Assembly (NCBI RefSeq): GCF_003268025.1
Contig: NZ_QLUW01000002.1
Coordinates: 1,240,001-1,304,000 of the forward strand
Length of the DNA stretch: 64,000 nt
Origin: Paenibacillus montanisoli
Lineage (GTDB): Bacteria > Bacillota > Bacilli > Paenibacillales > Paenibacillaceae
Reading direction: 5' to 3'
The position numbers and the translations under genes are program-made. The notes under the pieces were generated by a model. The model was not told the origin of the DNA. It did not search any database and was given only the letters and a program-made list of their open reading frames with translations. Below, one piece after another: positions 16,356 to 26,096 of this stretch. How positions within the stretch are numbered: position 1 is the stretch's first letter; each line of letters starts with the position of its first letter.

Positions 16356-19300
16356 TCAAAACAATTTAACCGCTTGTCCCCCGTCAAAGAAGAACACATA
16401 GCACTCGTCGATCGCCCGTCCGATGATGGAACGGATCGCTTCCGCATAGAGCGTCAGCTGGAAACGGTGGCGTTCCGCCGCGTCCTCCCACCGGCTCAGC
16501 GTAATCCGGTCCGTTTTGTAATCCAGCAGGATGAGCCGGCCTTCCTTATCCTGAAATAAACAATCGATGACCCCTTGAATCAGAATCGGCTCGTCGCTCA
16601 GATGCTCCGAAGCGTCCGGATAGACGCGGGAGGCTGGGAACGTGCAGCTAAACGGCGTTTCTCTTCGCACCCATTGCGCGCGGAGCAGCCGAAGGCCGAC
16701 CTCGCTTTGGAAAAATGCCGCGGAGCCCGCAACATCCACCGCGGCCGCCTGCTGCGCGGACAGCATCCTGCGCTCCTGAAGGCTGGCGACCGTCTCCCGG
16801 ACCGCCTTCTCGGATACCTCCCCGTTCAAAGGGACATGCTGCATCACGAGATGGCTCACCATCCCCCGTTCCGCTGCCGTCAGCGCCTTTTCCTCCATAA
16901 ATTTCGGACGCCGCAGCCTGAACGTGTACTCTCCGTCCCCGGAACGCGCGGACTTGTCCATAACAAAGGTTTCAGGCTGGGGCTGCGCTTCCTCCGCCAA
17001 ACTGACCGAATCCCCGTCGAAAAGAAACTCGACTTGTCCGTAAGCTTCCGGTCCGGCGTCTATTGCCGCAAAGTCGATGACCGGCTCCGAATCCCCAGCC
17101 TCCTTATCCGAATCCAACCCAGCCAAGCCATCCTCGCCTGCAAGCTCCGGCAGCAGCAGCGCCGCTTCGTCCATGCCCGCTTCGGCATGGAGCCGTTTCA
17201 TTTCGGTCACGGATGTTTTGGCCGCGGTCATCGTAGCTGCGGCGTATGGATAGCGCCAGCTTAGCCGCCTGTCAATCTCGTCTGCCGCTTCCGGCGATTC
17301 CGGCAGCGGTACAAGTTCTTGCACGGCTTGCATGCGCAAGGCGAAGGCTTCGGCCGCACCGGTGTCCTCGGCCGTCGCCGCGGCAGCTTCCAAGCCGAGC
17401 TGCGCAGCCGGAACGACCGCCGTGCGCCAGTCCCGGAACGAGACGACCTTCCCGGCGGTCTTACCGACAGCGCCTTCCGCCTCGAATGCTCCTTCCGCGA
17501 TTTCCTCTGCTTGCTCGATAGGCACGCTTCCTGCTGGATTCCCAACAACGTCAGCGGTCTGGCCTTCCTCGATTGCGGCATCATCCACGATAACCGCGGA
17601 AATGCCCGCTCCCATTGCCAGCGGCCCAAGCCAGTCGAGGAATCGGGATGCGCCCGCGATGCGGAAATCCGCAAGCCCGCCGTCCGCATCGAGCGCGGAT
17701 TGCCAGCGCTGCAGCTGCTTAGCTGCGTCTCCGACCGTTCCGACGAGGAACATTTTCTCCTTCGGCCTCGTCAGCGCGACATACAGAATCCGCATTTCCT
17801 CTGCCAACGTCTCCATAGCAAGCCGGTGCTTGATGGCGAGCTGCGGCAGCGTCGGGTAGCTGACTCTCAGCTCCGAATCAACATAGCGGGGGCCGAAGCC
17901 AAGCTGCTTATGCATCAGAAACGGACTGCTGAGGTCGCGTTTGTTGAACTGCTTGCCTAGTCCGGCCGCGAATACGACCGGAAACTCCAGCCCTTTGCTC
18001 TTATGGATCGACATGATCCGGACGACGTCCTCCTGCTCCCCGAGCGCGCGGGCCGTGCCCAGGTCGCCTCCGCTCTCCCGCATCCGGTCGATAAACCGGA
18101 GGAAGCGGAACAAGCCCCGCAGCGTAGTCGCCTCATATTGGCGGGCCCGGTCATGAAGCGCGCGCAAGTTGGCTTGCCGCTGAAGGCCGCCTGTCATTCC
18201 GCCTGCCAAATCGTAATAGCCCGTTTCCCGGTAAATCCGCCACAGCAAATCGGCCAGCGATCCTTGCCGCGCTTCCACGCGCCATGCCTCGAGCGATGCC
18301 AGAAAGCTTTGCAGCTTCCGCTTCGTGTCTTCCGGCATGTTCGGATCATCCGCCGCGTTGCGGACCGCTTCGAAATACGACGCTCGGCCCGCCGCGATCC
18401 GGATCAGCGCCAGCTCTTCGCCGGTCAATCCGGCAAGCGGCGAACGGAGCGCGCCGGCCAGCGGAATATCCTGATACGGATTGTCGATGACGCGAAGCAG
18501 CGACAGCATCGTTTCCACCTCGGTCGCCTCGAAATAGCCGCTGCTCAGCTCCGCGTAAGCGGGAATGCCGTGCTGTTGAAGCTCCTCGATGATGGCAGGA
18601 GCCCACTGCTTGTCCGCCCGCAGCAAAATCACGATGTCCCGCCAGGCAAGCGGGCGCTTGCGACCCTTTTTCCCGTCATACACCTGAAACGGCTCCGCGG
18701 CCGGATCATCCGGCCGCAAGCCTTTCAACTTCACGATTTGACTCGCGATATAGCGCGCCTCCAGCTGAACGGTCTGCAAATCCTCCGCGGCCTCGGCTGC
18801 AGTCATGCCGTCGCCTTCCGCATCGCCTTCATCCGCCGAATCCGATTCATGCTCGGCAGCATCGCCTTTCCCTTTGTCGAGAATGGCAAGCTCCACCGCA
18901 TACCGTTCCGCAGGTCCGCCTTCGGCGGCAGGCGGATAAGACGCGCCGCAAACAAGCTCGGCGCGCTCGTCGTAATCCATTTCCGCCGCTTTCTCCCGCA
19001 TGATGGCGCGAAAAACGTTGTTCACGCCGTCCACAACTTCCTGTCGGCTGCGGAAATTTCGCGCCAAATCGATTCTAACGCCATACTCGGCTTCGCCTTG
19101 GATGGCCGGTACCGTTTCCGGAGATGCCGTCGGCTCGTCCCCAATAGTCAGTTCCAGCTGATCCGCGCCGCTCCGAAGCGCTTCCTGCTCCAGTTCGCCG
19201 GCCATGCGGTAGCTTTTATATTTGCTAAGAAACAAGCCCGGCTCCGCCAGACGGAACCGGTAAATGCTCTGTTTCACGTCGCCGACCATGAAGCGGTTTC

Positions 19301-20615
19301 CTTTGCCGGGCCGCGAGATGAGCGAGACGATCGCTTCCTGAACCATGTTCGTATCCTGGTATTCATCAAGCAGCACTTCCTGAAACTGCTGCTGGTATTC
19401 GAGCGCCGCCGGCGACGGCGCCATCGAAGAAGGCGCCGAAGAGGCATCCCGCAAAATGCGCAGGCAATAATGCTCCATGTCGCCGAAGTCGATAAGTCCC
19501 TTCTCCAGCTTCGCCGCTTCGAAACGGCTGCCGAACTCGTCGGCAAGACCGGCCAGCGTCTCCATGAGCGGAGCCATTTCGTCTAGCTCGGCGGCAAACT
19601 CCTCCGGCGTGCGCGTAAACAGCTCGTCCGTCAAATCGGCGATAATCGTCTTGGCGCGATCGCGGAGATCCTTGGCCTGCTCCTGCAGCGCTTTGTCGCA
19701 TGCATCGCCGCGCTGGGGCTTCAGCTTACCGAAGCTTGCGCCTGCGAAAGCCTCCTGCCACGTCATCCACGGCTGGCCGGCTACGCGATGAAGAAGGGAA
19801 CGGACAAGCGCCAAATCTTCGCGGAACGTTTCCCCGTAAGCGTCGGGTCCGCCCGGAAGATACGTCAAAGCCTCAGCCTGTTCCAGCAGGCTTACGGCGC
19901 CTTGCAGAGACAGCGAAACGGCATCCGATAAGCTCGTCACCCACTCGGTTTGCCCGAGTTCCTCGGCATTCCCGACGCGGAAAGCGGCAGCCGTCTCCTG
20001 CAGCCAAAACTTCGGCCATGGATGGCTTTGCGAGAAATGATAGAGCTTCATGACTAGCGCATAAACCGGCTCATCGCCGCGCTCGCCGCCGAATTTATCG
20101 ACTAGCTGCAGGAAAGCCTGGCCCTTTTCCGTTTCCGGTTCGCCGTATCGCTCTTCGAACAGGCCATCGAGAACATCGATTCGGAGCAGCTCCGCTTCCG
20201 TCTCATTCGCGATGCGAAAGCCCGGATCGAGGCCGATGAGGGAATAATAGCGCCGTATTACGTCCAGGCAGAAAGAGTGCAGCGTCGTAATGGATGCGCG
20301 TCCCATCAAGGCCAGCTGGCGCCGCAAATGATCGGAGCCCGGATTCCGGTCGAGCTCCTTCTCCAGCGCGATGCGGATCCGCTCCTTCATCTCTGCCGCT
20401 GCCGCCTTCGTGAAGGTCGCGACAAGCAGACGGTCGACATCGGTATCCGCTGATATTTTGCGGATGATCCGCTCCACCAGTACGGCTGTTTTGCCTGACC
20501 CTGCAGCGGCGGCCACCAAAATATTGCTTCCGCCGGTAACGATCGCCCGCCACTGGTCTTCCGTCCAAGTGCTTCCAGCCGGCTTCGGCGGAATCGGCGT
20601 TACAGCTGTCGTCAT
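16356..20615 (-). CDS. addA: ATP-dependent helicase/nuclease subunit A
   Basis: The UvrD-type helicase and 3'-strand nuclease subunit of AddAB, the Gram-positive counterpart of RecBCD that resects double-strand breaks for RecA. The ATG at 20615 overlaps the addB stop in ATGA and has AAGGAG 9 nt upstream; the frame stays open 27 codons further but those lack a ribosome site. In this numbering (1419 aa) Walker A is AGSGKT at 38-43, and helicase motifs include DEYQDTN, GDVKQSIYRFR and IHKSKGLEFPVV. The nuclease site near the C-terminus is GVIDCLF...LLDYKTD (D at about 1365). The protein is nearly 190 residues longer than B. subtilis AddA, with Ala/Glu-rich inserts ahead of the nuclease domain and an acidic stretch about 20% before mid-protein. 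These look like linkers. Confidence 0.96.
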   Translation of the reverse strand: MTTAVTPIPPKPAGSTWTEDQWRAIVTGGSNILVAAAAGSGKTAVLVERIIRKISADTDVDRLLVATFTKAAAAEMKERIRIALEKELDRNPGSDHLRRQLALMGRASITTLHSFCLDVIRRYYSLIGLDPGFRIANETEAELLRIDVLDGLFEERYGEPETEKGQAFLQLVDKFGGERGDEPVYALVMKLYHFSQSHPWPKFWLQETAAAFRVGNAEELGQTEWVTSLSDAVSLSLQGAVSLLEQAEALTYLPGGPDAYGETFREDLALVRSLLHRVAGQPWMTWQEAFAGASFGKLKPQRGDACDKALQEQAKDLRDRAKTIIADLTDELFTRTPEEFAAELDEMAPLMETLAGLADEFGSRFEAAKLEKGLIDFGDMEHYCLRILRDASSAPSSMAPSPAALEYQQQFQEVLLDEYQDTNMVQEAIVSLISRPGKGNRFMVGDVKQSIYRFRLAEPGLFLSKYKSYRMAGELEQEALRSGADQLELTIGDEPTASPETVPAIQGEAEYGVRIDLARNFRSRQEVVDGVNNVFRAIMREKAAEMDYDERAELVCGASYPPAAEGGPAERYAVELAILDKGKGDAAEHESDSADEGDAEGDGMTAAEAAEDLQTVQLEARYIASQIVKLKGLRPDDPAAEPFQVYDGKKGRKRPLAWRDIVILLRADKQWAPAIIEELQQHGIPAYAELSSGYFEATEVETMLSLLRVIDNPYQDIPLAGALRSPLAGLTGEELALIRIAAGRASYFEAVRNAADDPNMPEDTKRKLQSFLASLEAWRVEARQGSLADLLWRIYRETGYYDLAGGMTGGLQRQANLRALHDRARQYEATTLRGLFRFLRFIDRMRESGGDLGTARALGEQEDVVRIMSIHKSKGLEFPVVFAAGLGKQFNKRDLSSPFLMHKQLGFGPRYVDSELRVSYPTLPQLAIKHRLAMETLAEEMRILYVALTRPKEKMFLVGTVGDAAKQLQRWQSALDADGGLADFRIAGASRFLDWLGPLAMGAGISAVIVDDAAIEEGQTADVVGNPAGSVPIEQAEEIAEGAFEAEGAVGKTAGKVVSFRDWRTAVVPAAQLGLEAAAATAEDTGAAEAFALRMQAVQELVPLPESPEAADEIDRRLSWRYPYAAATMTAAKTSVTEMKRLHAEAGMDEAALLLPELAGEDGLAGLDSDKEAGDSEPVIDFAAIDAGPEAYGQVEFLFDGDSVSLAEEAQPQPETFVMDKSARSGDGEYTFRLRRPKFMEEKALTAAERGMVSHLVMQHVPLNGEVSEKAVRETVASLQERRMLSAQQAAAVDVAGSAAFFQSEVGLRLLRAQWVRRETPFSCTFPASRVYPDASEHLSDEPILIQGVIDCLFQDKEGRLILLDYKTDRITLSRWEDAAERHRFQLTLYAEAIRSIIGRAIDECYVFFFDGGQAVKLF

Positions 20616-23600
20616 TGCTCTTGCTCCTTCCCGGCATCCGCTTGCATGCCCGCGTTGTTGACATCTTCTTCGTCGCCGCTCGCGAGCAGCTCCCATACCT
20701 CGTCCTTGCCCGGCTTATTCAGCTTCGTATAGCAGTTGCCCTCGACAAGCGGGTCGAAGTGGCATACCGGCTTGTACGAGCAAATTTGGCACGGCGTCTT
20801 ATTTCCAAGCCTATATGGCCGTATGGACACGTCGCCGCCGGCGATCCGGTCGCCGATCCTGCGGAGCGTTCCCCTCACCGATCGGCGCAGCGTCCCCCAC
20901 TGCTCATCCGACACGACGGAAGAGCTGCTGTAGAAGCCGCCGTCCCGCTTGAGCGCGAGCGGCAGCAGCTCGGAATAGCCCGTCGACAGCGCATTGTCCA
21001 TCATCCGGACCGTATCCTCGTCCGCAAGCACAAGTCCTTTGAGCTTGAACCGCTTCAGGATTTCGGTGCGCGCCTTCGCCGGCGGCAAGCCGTTCGAGGC
21101 CGTAAGCATCGGATTATGCACGTGGAAATACAGCGCGCCCGCCGCACGGGCCGGCTGGCCCAGCCATTCCGGCGCATGCGTAAGCAGCACATCGAGGTAC
21201 GTCAGCATCTGCAGCGCCATGCCGTAGGCGACTTCCTCCAGGCGAAGCTGCTTCGCGCTTGACTTGTAGTCGATGACGCGCAGCAGCAGACCGTCCGTCG
21301 TCTGAGCCGCGTCTACGCGGTCGATCCGGCCGACCATCTCCAGCGTCTTGCCTCCGGTAAGCGGAATCGTCACCGGCGGCAGCGGACCTTGCGGCCCGAA
21401 GCCGATTTCGAGCCCTACCGGCTTGAATTGCGCGCGCCGCGCGTGCTCCCCGAGAATGACCGCGGCTTGGCTTATAATATCGCGCAGCTTGCGCGCTACG
21501 TATTGATGGCGGTTGCTGCTGAACAAAATTTGCGATTGCAGCCTCATCGCCAGCTCGTTCACAATGCCGGCCGACGCCTCGCGCAGCTGCTCCGTCGTGA
21601 GCGAGCCCCAGCTGTCGCCGAGCGTTTCGGTCAGCTTGTTGAGCGCGGCATGGAACAGCTGTCCGATATCCGGCGCGGCAAGCTTGTACAGCTCCCGCTC
21701 CCGAAGGCGCAGCCCGTGAATCGCGAAATGCTGAAACGGACACGAGACGAACCGCTCCATCCGCGACACGCTGCCCCGCAGCAGCTTGCCGTAGAGCAGC
21801 TCCGCGGTTTCCGGGGACAGCGTGACTTCCTCATTGGTATATTGCAACGACGCAACGAGCCGCTGCAGCTTGTCCTGCCACTCAGGGCGGACGGCGAACC
21901 AGTTATACGCTTCCCACCAGAGCGGCGCAATGCTGCCGCCATGCTTCCATATCCGCAGCTGCGTAATCAGATAGGACAACGTCCGTTCCGGATGCGCCAT
22001 AAACGATTGCTGCTCGGCTTCGGGCATGACAGGAACCGGTTCCACGGCGACGGTTTCCTCTTGGAGGCCCGGGAACAGCCCCTTCATATGGCGAATAATT
22101 TCCGATGGAAGCAGGCTTTTCCCTTCCTCGTCCGAAAGCGGCCAGCTAACCCACAAGTGGCCGCTTGGCGTCGTAAGCGCATTGTAAATCATAAACCGCT
22201 CGTCGAGCAGCTTGCGCCGCACGCCGGGCGCCATGACGAGGCCGCCGTATTCCAGCGTTTCCCGCTCCTGCTCCGTCAGCACGCCGTCCTCCTGCATGCG
22301 CTGCGGCATGACGCCGTCGTTTGCGCCAAGCAAGTAGCATACGGCGACTTGGCCGGAGCGCGTGCGGTCCATGCTCCCGATCAGCACCTGATCCAGCGAC
22401 GGCGGCACGGATGCGAGCTTTAAGCTTTCCAGACCCGTTTCCACCATGCCGGCGAACAGCTCAAGCGGCATCGCTTCGCTGCCGGTCATCTCGGTCAGCT
22501 GATCGAGCAAATCCATGACGCCGTCCCATAGCTGCCGGTGCTCTCTGGCCCGAAGCGGATTGCCGTCCGCAATCGCTTTGCGGCTCCAACGTTCCAGCCG
22601 GTCCGGCGCATCGATCGCGACGAGAAGCTTGTAGAGCGCCTCGCACATCCCTCTGACGCTGGACGCTTTCTTCAGCTCGCGGCCGAATTTGCGCAGCACC
22701 GGCACGACCGCTTCCCGCGCCGCCATGATCGCTTCGAATTCCCGCAGCTCGTTCGCCCCCGCCTGCGCGGGATCGCCCTCCAGCGTATCCCGCGTGAGCG
22801 GCTTCCATTGGCTGAGCGTCGTCCAGCGATTGCCGTTCATGCCGGTCGCCAGCGCGTAATTTTCGAGCAAGTCGAACGTTTCCCGCGTTAAACTGCCGTC
22901 CTCCGGAATGAGCAGCTCCGACTTGATGCAGCGGAACACCGCTTCGTAGCGCCAGCCGTGCGTTGCGATCTCGATCGCCGAGCGGATAAACTCGACGAAC
23001 GGGTGATGCAGCGCGCCGTTCTTCTGATCGAGAAAGTAAGGAATGCCGTAATCGGCGAATACGGCTTTGATGTAATCGTTATAGTCCGGCGCATTGCGCA
23101 CCATGACCGCCAAATCCCGGTAGCGCATCCCCTCGTCCCGTACCCGGCGGGTAACGTCGCGCGCGACCGCCTCCACCTCCGCGCGGCGGTTCGCCGCCGC
23201 ATGGAGCGAAACGCCTCCTTGCGCAAGCTCCCGCTCCGATAGGCTAAGCGGCTTGCGCCCGCCATAATAGCGCTCTACATGCGCCAGCATCGGATTGTGC
23301 CGGAACCGGTACGGCGTGCCGCCAAGCAGCACCGGCTCTTCGATTTCCACGCCGTTCTCCGCCGCCATATCGCGCAGTTTCATGAACGTTTCCGCCGTCG
23401 GACGGAATAGATCGAGCTCATGCGGCTGTTCGCCGGCCCCGTAAAGCTTATCGAGACACAACGTCACCGTCATCGATTTGGCGTGCTTCATCAGCTCGCC
23501 AAGCGCTTCGAATTCCGTCGGCGTAAATCCATGGAACCCGTCGACCCAAATCTCTGAATCTGCCATCGACGGCGCTTGGTGGAACCCCTTCACGAGCCAG

Positions 23601-24157
23601 CTCAAATAATCCTCGGCATCGACGTAGAGCCCAGCCAGCTCCTGCCCGAGTCCTGCCGCAATCAGCTGCAGATCATGAAGCTTTCGGCCGAGCAAGGAGC
23701 TCACCTGCTTCGGCAGCCGGCTCTCCGCGAACGCGGCGAGCTCTTCCGTCCCGATCCCGTACCGCTTCCATTCCGTCATCAGCTCGCCAAGGCGTTCGAT
23801 GAATCCGTGCTGGGATTCACTGCCCTTGAACAGCTGCAGTTTCTCCTCCAGCCTATGTACGATTTTGTACAGCAGCATGTTTTTGCCGTTCTCGCTGATC
23901 GGGACGAGCGCCGTTCCGCCCGTCTCCTGCATGATCCGAAAGGACAGCCGCCGGAAGCTGAGCGCCTGCGCCCGAATGGAGCCGCTCAGCTCCTCGTGGT
24001 TCAATAGCGCGTACTCCGTCTGAAAGGTAGCCTGCTCCGGCACCAAAATAACGATCGGCGGTCCATCCGGCTGCGCTAGCACGTTGCTTCTTATTCGTTC
24101 CAAACAATAATGGGTTTTGCCCGACCCCGACCGCCCGATTACAAAACGGAGCGCCAT
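20612..24157 (-). CDS. addB: ATP-dependent helicase/deoxyribonuclease subunit B
   Basis: The partner subunit of AddA. It starts with a Walker A (GRSGSGKTHY, residues 8-17), has an inactivated helicase fold, and ends in a RecB-type nuclease domain (VGRIDRVDA...LLRVIDYKSSAK) held by an iron-sulfur cluster. The four cluster cysteines are visible at C806 (FVSCPF), C1123, C1126 and C1132 (CQICSYKPVC). The length (1181 aa) matches B. subtilis AddB. It is the first gene of the addB-addA-sbcD-sbcC operon. AGAGGTG precedes the ATG by 5 nt, and it is divergent from the Fur-controlled gene at 24379, sharing a 221-bp intergenic region. Confidence 0.97.
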   Translation of the reverse strand: MALRFVIGRSGSGKTHYCLERIRSNVLAQPDGPPIVILVPEQATFQTEYALLNHEELSGSIRAQALSFRRLSFRIMQETGGTALVPISENGKNMLLYKIVHRLEEKLQLFKGSESQHGFIERLGELMTEWKRYGIGTEELAAFAESRLPKQVSSLLGRKLHDLQLIAAGLGQELAGLYVDAEDYLSWLVKGFHQAPSMADSEIWVDGFHGFTPTEFEALGELMKHAKSMTVTLCLDKLYGAGEQPHELDLFRPTAETFMKLRDMAAENGVEIEEPVLLGGTPYRFRHNPMLAHVERYYGGRKPLSLSERELAQGGVSLHAAANRRAEVEAVARDVTRRVRDEGMRYRDLAVMVRNAPDYNDYIKAVFADYGIPYFLDQKNGALHHPFVEFIRSAIEIATHGWRYEAVFRCIKSELLIPEDGSLTRETFDLLENYALATGMNGNRWTTLSQWKPLTRDTLEGDPAQAGANELREFEAIMAAREAVVPVLRKFGRELKKASSVRGMCEALYKLLVAIDAPDRLERWSRKAIADGNPLRAREHRQLWDGVMDLLDQLTEMTGSEAMPLELFAGMVETGLESLKLASVPPSLDQVLIGSMDRTRSGQVAVCYLLGANDGVMPQRMQEDGVLTEQERETLEYGGLVMAPGVRRKLLDERFMIYNALTTPSGHLWVSWPLSDEEGKSLLPSEIIRHMKGLFPGLQEETVAVEPVPVMPEAEQQSFMAHPERTLSYLITQLRIWKHGGSIAPLWWEAYNWFAVRPEWQDKLQRLVASLQYTNEEVTLSPETAELLYGKLLRGSVSRMERFVSCPFQHFAIHGLRLRERELYKLAAPDIGQLFHAALNKLTETLGDSWGSLTTEQLREASAGIVNELAMRLQSQILFSSNRHQYVARKLRDIISQAAVILGEHARRAQFKPVGLEIGFGPQGPLPPVTIPLTGGKTLEMVGRIDRVDAAQTTDGLLLRVIDYKSSAKQLRLEEVAYGMALQMLTYLDVLLTHAPEWLGQPARAAGALYFHVHNPMLTASNGLPPAKARTEILKRFKLKGLVLADEDTVRMMDNALSTGYSELLPLALKRDGGFYSSSSVVSDEQWGTLRRSVRGTLRRIGDRIAGGDVSIRPYRLGNKTPCQICSYKPVCHFDPLVEGNCYTKLNKPGKDEVWELLASGDEEDVNNAGMQADAGKEQEQ

Positions 24158-24281
24158 GCGCCCACCTCTTCTCGTATATTCGATTCTCCTATTCTATCAT
24201 ACGGTCCTCTATCTTTTCATCCTAAAATACAAACATTTGTTCGTTTATCGCGAAGGTAAATTGTTCAACTGAGACTTTGGG

Positions 24282-24310
24282 TTGACAATCCTTGGGTCTC
24301 ATTTTATAGT
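24282..24310 (+). promoter_or_regulatory. SigA promoter of the siderophore-binding protein gene
   Basis: TTGACA (24282-24287), a 17-bp spacer and TATAGT (24305-24310). A Fur box begins 12 bp after the -10, so the repressor would sit over the transcription start. Confidence 0.9.
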
Positions 24311-24322
24311 TGTCTAGATGAT

Positions 24323-24341
24323 ATTGATAATCGTTATCAAT
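24323..24341. promoter_or_regulatory. Fur box
   Basis: A perfect 8+8 inverted repeat, ATTGATAA and TTATCAAT around a TCG centre, overlapping the classic GATAATNATTATC pattern. It lies immediately downstream of a strong promoter and ahead of an iron-siderophore binding lipoprotein, the typical arrangement for iron repression by Fur. Confidence 0.92.
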
Positions 24342-24378
24342 TAATACCTGCGCACTCGCGCATAAGGAGAATCGATTC

Positions 24379-25335
24379 ATGAAGAACAAATTGGTTATCC
24401 CGCTCATCCTCATCCTGCTCGTCGTGCTGACTGCAGCCTGCGGCAGCAAGGATCCCGCATCGAACCAAGCCGCCTCCTCGCAGAACGCCAATGCGCCTGC
24501 CGCTGCCGAAGAAACGAGTTCCGGCACGGTCACCTATCAAGCCGAATCCGGCCCTGTAGAAGTACCGTCCGATCCGATGCGGATCGTGGCGCTTACGAAT
24601 GCGCCCAACATCCTTTCCCTCGGCGGAACGCTTGTCGGCGTAGATGAATGGACGAACAAAAACCCTCTGTTCAAAGAGAAACTGAATGGAATCCCGGTCG
24701 TATCCGAGAATGATTTGGAGGAAATTTTGGAGCTGAAGCCGGATCTAATCGTTGCCGGCTCGCATATGAAGAATCTCGATAAGCTGGGCGAAATCGCGCC
24801 TACCGTCGTCTATACGTGGGGCAAGCTGGACTATCTGGCGCAGCAGCTGGAAATCGGCAAATTGCTGAACAAGGAGAAGGACGCTCAAGCTTGGATCGAC
24901 GATTTCAAACAGCGCGCTGCTGAGGCAGGCAAAGAAATAAAGGCCAAAATCGGCGAAAACGCTACGGTATCCGTCTTCGAAACCGATTCGAAGAGCTTCT
25001 ACGTCTTCGGCAACAACTGGGCTCGCGGCACCGAAGTGCTCTACCAGGCGATGGGTCTTCAAATGCCGGAAAAGGTAAAAGCGGACGCGCTCGGACCCGG
25101 CTACTACACGCTCTCTAATGAGGTGCTGAAAGACTATGCCGGCGATTACCTCGTCCTGAGCAGAAGCTCGGCGGGAGACAATTCCTTTATGTCCACCGAT
25201 ACCTGGAACAGCATCCCGGCCGTCAAGAACAACCATGTCATCGAGATCGATACGGAAGCCTCCACGTACAGCGATCCGACGACGCTTGATTACTTGCTGA
25301 ACATTTTCAAAGAAGGATTCCTCGGCAGCAAATAA
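24379..25335 (+). CDS. Iron-siderophore ABC transporter substrate-binding lipoprotein
   Basis: A FecB/FhuD/FeuA-type (cluster 8) solute-binding lipoprotein that would capture ferric siderophores outside the membrane. The signal peptide ends in the lipobox LTAAC (C21), followed by a Ser/Ala/Asn linker. The periplasmic-binding fold carries PMRIVALTNAPNILSLGG, LKPDLIVAGSHMK and a C-terminal AVKNNHVIEID. AAGGAG sits 9 nt before the ATG. A strong promoter and Fur box upstream predict induction under iron limitation. No permease or ATPase gene is adjacent, so it must work with a transporter encoded elsewhere, as in B. subtilis, where one FhuBGC-type permease serves several binding proteins. The ligand is unknown. 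Confidence 0.93.
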   Translation: MKNKLVIPLILILLVVLTAACGSKDPASNQAASSQNANAPAAAEETSSGTVTYQAESGPVEVPSDPMRIVALTNAPNILSLGGTLVGVDEWTNKNPLFKEKLNGIPVVSENDLEEILELKPDLIVAGSHMKNLDKLGEIAPTVVYTWGKLDYLAQQLEIGKLLNKEKDAQAWIDDFKQRAAEAGKEIKAKIGENATVSVFETDSKSFYVFGNNWARGTEVLYQAMGLQMPEKVKADALGPGYYTLSNEVLKDYAGDYLVLSRSSAGDNSFMSTDTWNSIPAVKNNHVIEIDTEASTYSDPTTLDYLLNIFKEGFLGSK

Positions 25336-25336
25336 G

Positions 25337-25376
25337 ATAAAAAAGCGCAGACCGTTATCGGCCTGCGCTCTTTCCA
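25337..25376. terminator. Bidirectional terminator
   Basis: The arms AGCGCAG (25344-25350) and CTGCGCT (25363-25369) are flanked by an A-run on the left and TTTCC on the right. It lies between the convergent binding-protein and ThuA genes. Confidence 0.75.
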
Positions 25377-25378
25377 TT

Positions 25379-26095
25379 CTATATGTGCTCAAGCGGTACC
25401 GGCACGTGGCCGTACCTAGGCGCGGCGCCGCGTCCGCCTGCCGCCCATTTTGCCGCATTCGCGATGACGCGAAGCACATCCCCGTTATGATAGGTCGGGT
25501 ACGTCTCGTGCCCCGGACGAAAGTAAAACACCTTTCCTTGCCCGCGCATATAGGTACAGCCGCTGCGGAACACTTCTCCGCCCTGGAACCAGCTGACGAA
25601 TACAAGTTCATCGGGCGCGGGAATTTCGAAGTGCTCGCCGTACATTTCCTCCTGCTCGAGCTCGATATACTCGCCGATGCCCTCCGCGATCGGGTGGGCG
25701 GGGTTCACGACCCATAAGCGCTCCTTTTCGTCGGCCTCGCGCCACTTAAGCGCGCAGCTGGTGCCCATAAGCTTCTTGAATATTTTCGAATAGTGACCCG
25801 AGTGAAGCACGATCAGTCCCATGCCTTCCAGCACGCGGGCATGCACCCGTTCCACGATCTCGTCGCGTACCTCGTCATGCGCCATGTGTCCCCACCAGAT
25901 CAGCACATCGGTGTTCCGAAGCACCTCTTCCGTCAGTCCGTGCTCGGCTTCATCCAGCGTCGCCGTCTTCGCGTTCAAGCCGTACGGCTGCAATCCTTCG
26001 GCGATCGCTTGATGAATCCCTTGCGGATAAAGGGATTGCGCGGCAGGGTTCGTCCGCTCATGCCGAAACTCATTCCATATTGTAACTTGCGACAT
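25379..26095 (-). CDS. ThuA domain protein
   Basis: A 238-residue member of the ThuA family, which has a glutamine-amidotransferase-like fold. It contains [43 protein letters not shown] and a C-terminal [26 protein letters not shown], all typical of ThuA. In rhizobia, ThuA acts with the dehydrogenase ThuB on trehalose and related disaccharides through 3-keto intermediates. The gene begins 1 bp after the stop of a Gfo/Idh dehydrogenase gene, with AGGAGG inside that gene's last codons, so the two are coupled like thuB-thuA. It is the last gene of the sugar-uptake locus. The actual substrate is not known. Confidence 0.9.
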   Translation of the reverse strand: MSQVTIWNEFRHERTNPAAQSLYPQGIHQAIAEGLQPYGLNAKTATLDEAEHGLTEEVLRNTDVLIWWGHMAHDEVRDEIVERVHARVLEGMGLIVLHSGHYSKIFKKLMGTSCALKWREADEKERLWVVNPAHPIAEGIGEYIELEQEEMYGEHFEIPAPDELVFVSWFQGGEVFRSGCTYMRGQGKVFYFRPGHETYPTYHNGDVLRVIANAAKWAAGGRGAAPRYGHVPVPLEHI

Positions 26096-26096
26096 G

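Noticed and set aside
18003..19586. A 527-codon open frame on the plus strand opposite addA
   Set aside because: Antisense shadow of a clearly conserved helicase gene; Arg/His-rich composition, no ribosome site.
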